The translations under genes were made by a program, and so were the position numbers. From CAUSKK01 sp963532425 (lineage in GTDB: Bacteria > Pseudomonadota > Gammaproteobacteria > Cardiobacteriales > Cardiobacteriaceae), in NCBI GenBank assembly GCA_963532425.1, contig CAUSKK010000008.1, positions 1-64,000 of the forward strand: a DNA stretch of 64,000 nt, given 5' to 3'. Shown here one piece after another: positions 60,160 to 64,000 of the stretch (position 1 is its first letter; the number at the start of each line of letters is the position of its first letter). The notes below the pieces were generated by a model. That model was given only the letters and a program-made list of their open reading frames with translations, was not told the DNA's origin and ran no database searches.

Positions 60160-63100
60160 ATGATAGAAAACGATTTCTCGCGGGTTCTGTGCAAGGATTT
60201 GCATTTTCTCCGCCGCCAACAACGCCACCTCCAACAGCTCCCCCCGGACGCCCCCGATTACCCCGCCCAGCGGGAAAAATTCCAACGCCAATTTCAGCAG
60301 TCCCAGCGGCGCTACGAGGCTAACCTGGCCGCCCTGCCCCGGCCCACCCTGGCGGCCGACCTGCCGATTCTGGCCGTCCAGGAGGAGCTGAAAACGCTCA
60401 TTCGGGAGAATCAGGTGGTCATTATCAGCGGCGAAACCGGCTCCGGCAAAACCACCCAAATTCCCCAGCTCTGCCTGGCCCTGGGCCTGGGCGCCCGGGG
60501 CCTTATCGGCCACACCCAGCCGCGCCGAATCGCCGCCAAGTCCGTGGCCACCCGCCTGGCCGAGGAATTGCAGGTGCCCCTGGGCGGGGCCGTCGGCTAC
60601 CAGGTGCGTTTCGACGAAGCGCTAAGCCCGGAAACCCGGATTAAGCTCATGACCGATGGCCTGCTGCTGGCCGAGACCCTCAACGATAAATATCTGAAAA
60701 ACTATGAAGTTATCATCGTCGACGAGGCCCACGAGCGCAGTCTGAACATCGATTTCCTCCTCGGCTATCTCCACCGGCTGCTGCCCCGGCGGCCGGATTT
60801 GAAGCTCATCATCACCTCGGCCACCATCGACGCCGAGAAATTCTCCCGCCACTTCCACAACGCCCCGCACATCAGCGTCAGCGGCCGCAGCTACCCGGTG
60901 GCGGTGCGCTATCAGGAGGCACTGCCCGACCAGGATTTGAACGAACAAATTTTGCAGGCCATCGGCACCCTCGACCAGCTCCACCCCCGGGGCGACATCC
61001 TCGTCTTCTGCGCCACCGAACGGGAAATTCTCGACGCCCATAAATATCTGGAGCGGGCCAACCTCGGCCATAGCGACGTGCTGCCCCTGTTCGGCCGCCT
61101 CTCCCTCGGCGCCCAGCAGGCCGTTTTCCACCCGGGCCCCCGGCGCCGCATCATTCTGACCACCAACGTGGCCGAAACCTCGCTGACGGTGCCGCGCATC
61201 CACGGCGTCATCGACGGCGGCAGTGCCCGCATCAGCCGCTATTCCCTGCGCACCAAAACCCAGCGCCTGCCCATTGAGCCCATCTCCCAGGCCAGCGCCA
61301 ACCAGCGCGCCGGCCGCTGCGGCCGCCTCAGCGCCGGCACCTGCATTCGCCTCTACAGCGAGGCCGACTTCCAGAGCCGGCCGGCCTTCACCGAGCCGGA
61401 GATACTGCGCACCAATCTGGCGGCGGTCATTCTGCAGATGCTCTATCTCAAGCTCGGCGACGTGGCCGATTTTCCCTTCGTCGATGCCCCCGACCAGCGC
61501 CAAATCAACGACGGCTACCGGCTGCTCTTCGAGCTCCAGGCCGTGGACGAGAAGCAGCAGCTGACCGCCCTCGGCCGGCGCATGGCCCAGCTGCCCATTG
61601 ACCCGCGCTTCGGCCGCATCGTCTTCGCCGCCCAGGAACGGGGTTGCCTGCAGGAGGCGCTCATCATTCTGGCCTTCCTCTCTCTGCAGGACCCGCGCGA
61701 ACGGCCCTTCGGCCAGGAGACCAGCGCCGACCAGCGCCAGGGCGAATTTGCCGACGGCCAGGGCGATTTCCAGAGCATCATCAATCTCTTCGTTGCCTAC
61801 CAGAACGCCCGCCGCGAGCAGAGCAACAGCGGTTTGCGCAGCTGGTGCAAGTACTACCACCTCAATTTCCTGCGCATGCGCGAATGGCGGGAGCTGGTCA
61901 ATCAGCTGCTGCACGACTGCCGCGACCTGAAACTAAACCCCAACGACTTCAAGACCCAGCCCCGGCCCGAAGCGCTTCCCGCCGGCAGCAAGGGCCGGCT
62001 GGCGCTGGTCAATGACAGCCTGCCGCTGCTGCACGAGGCCCTGCTCACCGGCTTCCTTGACCAGGTGGGCCTCTGGGACGAGCGCAGACAGGACTATCTC
62101 GGCACGCGCGGCCGCCGTTTCCGCATCTTCCCGGCCAGCGTGCTGGCCAAGCGGCGCCCGGCCAGTCTGATGGCGGCCAGCATCGTCGAGACCCAGCAGG
62201 TTTTCGCCCGCACCTGTGCCCCCATCGAACTGGCCCTGCTGGAGCGCCTCGCCGCCCACCTCTGCAAAAGCCAGCTGCAGAATCCGCACTGGTCGAAGAA
62301 GGCCGGCAACGTCATGGCCGAGGAGACGGTTAGCCTCTACGGCCTGCCGCTGGTGGCCGGCCGCCAGAAGCCCTTTGCCGGCCAGGACCCGGCTCTGGCC
62401 CACGACATCTTCATCGAGGAGGCCCTGGTAACCGGCGAAATTAACACCCGCCTCGCCGTCATTGCCGCGAACCGGGCCCTCATTGCCGAGCTGGAGGCTC
62501 TGGAGGACAGGAGCCGCACCCGGGATTTTGTCGATGAGCGCGCCATTGGCGATTTCTACCGGGCCCGGCTGCCGGAGTCCGTGCACAGCGTCGTAACCCT
62601 GGAGCAGTGGGCGCGGACGGCCGGGGCCGACGCCCTGCGCATGAGCCAGGCCGACCTGCTGCCGGCCAGCGCCGACACGGCCATCGGCGACTATCCCGAG
62701 CATCTGGATTTGCACGGCTACCGGCTCAATCTGGCCTATGAGTTCGACCCGAGCAGCCCGGCCGACGGCGTTACGCTGCTGCTGCCGCTGGCGGCCCTGA
62801 ACAGCCTGCGGCCGGAAGACCTGGAACGGCTGGTGCCGGCCATGTTGCCGGAGAAAATCGAAGCGCTGCTGCGCTGCCTGCCGAAGCTCTACCGCCGCCA
62901 GCTGGTGCCCATTCCCCAGTTTGCCGCCGCCATTCACGAGCGCATCGTTGGCACCGACGGGCCGCTGCTGCCGGCCATCTGCACGGCCCTGCGGGAAATG
63001 AAGGGCACGGACATTCCCCGGGACGCCTTCGCTCTGGAGAATCTGGAGCCGCATCATCTGATGAATGTGCGCCTGCTCGACGGCCAGAAGGTCATTGCCG

Positions 63101-64000
63101 AGGGCCGGGATTTGGCGGCCCTGCAGGCCCGCTACGGCACGGCGGCGGCGGCCACCTTCCAACGGCGCAGCCAGAGTCGCAGCGACGACGGCGGGCCGGT
63201 GGCGCGCTGGCTCTGGGACGAACTGCCGGCCAGCGAACGGCTGCCCGGGGGCATCGTCGGCTATCCGGCCCTGACCCTGGAGGGCGAGGAATTGCATCTG
63301 CGCCTGCACGACAACGAGGCCCGGGCCCGGGCCGCCCACCGGCTCGGCGTCGAAACCCTGCTGACGCGCCAGCTGGCCGGCGAGATTAAATATCTGCAGA
63401 AAAATCTGCCCCAGCTCAGCCAAATCAGCCTCTACTACCACAAGCTCAGCGCCAACGAACGCTATCTACCCGACCTGACCAGCGCGGCGGTGCAACGCTG
63501 CTGCCTGGCCACCGGGGTGCCGCGCAGCCAGAAGGACTACGAGGCGGCCCTGGCACGCGGCCAGAAGGAGCTGATTCGCACCGCCGGCGAACTGCACCGC
63601 CAGCTGCAACAGCTGCTCGCCCTCTACAGCCAAATCAATGAGCGCCTGCGCCAGCTGGCCAAGGGCGCCAGCCGCAGCGACATCGAGGGCCAGCTGAAGG
63701 CGCTGATTTATCCGAATTTCATCCGGGCAACGCCGCCGGAGCGCCTCGGCACCCTGAACCGGCTGCTCCAGGCCGTGCTCAAACGGCTGGAGAAAATCAG
63801 TGCCAACCCGCTGCGCGATGTGCAGTGGCTGAACCAGCTCCAGCCCTGGGAAGCGCTCTGGGCCCAGCACGCCGCCGAGGACAAATGGGCGGAATTCTTC
63901 TGGCTGCTGCAGGAATACCGGGTGCAGCTCTTCGCCCAGGAGCTCGGCACCGCCCAGAAGGTATCGCCGGCCAAGCTGGAGGCCCTGGCCAAGGAGCTAC
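60160..64000 (+). CDS. hrpA: ATP-dependent RNA helicase HrpA (partial at window end)
   Basis: An unbroken frame of 1,280 codons from ATG 60160 to the window edge; family members are about 1,300 residues, so almost all is present. It has the DEAH-box helicase motifs: P-loop IISGETGSGKTTQIPQL, TQPRRIAAKSVA, the DEAH box VIIVDEAHERSLN, SATIDAEKFS, TTNVAETSLTVP and QRAGRCGR (NQRAGRCGRLS). After the core come the helicase-associated and OB-fold regions and the long HrpA-specific C-terminal domain. HrpA rescues stalled translation and takes part in mRNA processing in E. coli. The weak upstream sequence GCGGAAAAACC may be the Shine-Dalgarno. Divergent from the cassette 2 kinase. Confidence 0.95.
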   Translation, partial: MIENDFSRVLCKDLHFLRRQQRHLQQLPPDAPDYPAQREKFQRQFQQSQRRYEANLAALPRPTLAADLPILAVQEELKTLIRENQVVIISGETGSGKTTQIPQLCLALGLGARGLIGHTQPRRIAAKSVATRLAEELQVPLGGAVGYQVRFDEALSPETRIKLMTDGLLLAETLNDKYLKNYEVIIVDEAHERSLNIDFLLGYLHRLLPRRPDLKLIITSATIDAEKFSRHFHNAPHISVSGRSYPVAVRYQEALPDQDLNEQILQAIGTLDQLHPRGDILVFCATEREILDAHKYLERANLGHSDVLPLFGRLSLGAQQAVFHPGPRRRIILTTNVAETSLTVPRIHGVIDGGSARISRYSLRTKTQRLPIEPISQASANQRAGRCGRLSAGTCIRLYSEADFQSRPAFTEPEILRTNLAAVILQMLYLKLGDVADFPFVDAPDQRQINDGYRLLFELQAVDEKQQLTALGRRMAQLPIDPRFGRIVFAAQERGCLQEALIILAFLSLQDPRERPFGQETSADQRQGEFADGQGDFQSIINLFVAYQNARREQSNSGLRSWCKYYHLNFLRMREWRELVNQLLHDCRDLKLNPNDFKTQPRPEALPAGSKGRLALVNDSLPLLHEALLTGFLDQVGLWDERRQDYLGTRGRRFRIFPASVLAKRRPASLMAASIVETQQVFARTCAPIELALLERLAAHLCKSQLQNPHWSKKAGNVMAEETVSLYGLPLVAGRQKPFAGQDPALAHDIFIEEALVTGEINTRLAVIAANRALIAELEALEDRSRTRDFVDERAIGDFYRARLPESVHSVVTLEQWARTAGADALRMSQADLLPASADTAIGDYPEHLDLHGYRLNLAYEFDPSSPADGVTLLLPLAALNSLRPEDLERLVPAMLPEKIEALLRCLPKLYRRQLVPIPQFAAAIHERIVGTDGPLLPAICTALREMKGTDIPRDAFALENLEPHHLMNVRLLDGQKVIAEGRDLAALQARYGTAAAATFQRRSQSRSDDGGPVARWLWDELPASERLPGGIVGYPALTLEGEELHLRLHDNEARARAAHRLGVETLLTRQLAGEIKYLQKNLPQLSQISLYYHKLSANERYLPDLTSAAVQRCCLATGVPRSQKDYEAALARGQKELIRTAGELHRQLQQLLALYSQINERLRQLAKGASRSDIEGQLKALIYPNFIRATPPERLGTLNRLLQAVLKRLEKISANPLRDVQWLNQLQPWEALWAQHAAEDKWAEFFWLLQEYRVQLFAQELGTAQKVSPAKLEALAKEL

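Overview
This window looks like chromosome from a GC-rich gammaproteobacterium. The strongest evidence is gene order: hfq-hflX-hflK-hflC-(yjeT-like)-purA is the classic gammaproteobacterial cluster. Also present are a fused EIIA-HPr-EI fructose PTS operon, a Slam-type outer-membrane protein, NnrS and a butanediol-type dehydrogenase. A Cardiobacteriales-like host is my tentative guess from this mix; no rRNA or tRNA gene is present to test it.

Layout. 1-1.2 kb is AT-rich accessory DNA: a partial immunity-like gene beside a frameshifted deaminase-type toxin remnant. 1.8-6.7 kb holds purK-purE-ilvA, a small lipoprotein and guaA. 7.1-9.3 kb holds a Fic protein and ispA. 9.3-14.5 kb is fruB-fruK-fruA, then mgtC-like. 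17.4-27.7 kb is mostly on the minus strand: purA, DUF2065, hflC, hflK, hflX, hfq, rho, trxA, pyrE, clpB. 27.8-30.6 kb is rph-rdgB-Slam. 31.4-35.7 kb is leuS, a YdcZ-like membrane protein and nnrS. 35.8-38.8 kb is a histidine kinase-CheY-CheX cassette, then purB, an interrupted yagU-like gene and two paralogous secreted proteins. 44.7-51.6 kb is purD, butanediol-type dehydrogenase and a tightly overlapped DUF2569-rsmJ-small ORF-ogt-YcxB-purN run, then a ribbon-helix-helix antitoxin-like gene and a membrane protein. 53-60 kb (minus strand) is metK, two near-identical SGNH esterases, SulP and a second kinase-CheY-CheX cassette. The window ends inside hrpA.

Two things stand out. First, the palindrome GAAGCGCTTC is repeated at extraordinary density. 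It forms intergenic arrays with copies about 25-70 bases apart (15.3-17.3, 30.6-31.3, 40.3-40.8, 43.5-44.7 and 51.7-53.0 kb), sits inside many genes, and in pairs builds rho-independent terminators. It behaves like a highly iterated palindrome or uptake-sequence-like element that I do not know as a described one. Second, two paralogous three-gene phosphorelay modules lie 20 kb apart. Each has a membrane-bound CheA-like kinase with an Hpt motif but no CheW-like domain, a stand-alone receiver and a CheX-type phosphatase, and neither has any chemoreceptor, coupling or flagellar gene nearby.

Most genes are housekeeping. Six dispersed purine-synthesis genes plus guaA, together with pyrE, metK, ilvA and leuS, make this a nucleotide and amino-acid core region in which the repeat arrays fill the gaps between transcription units.
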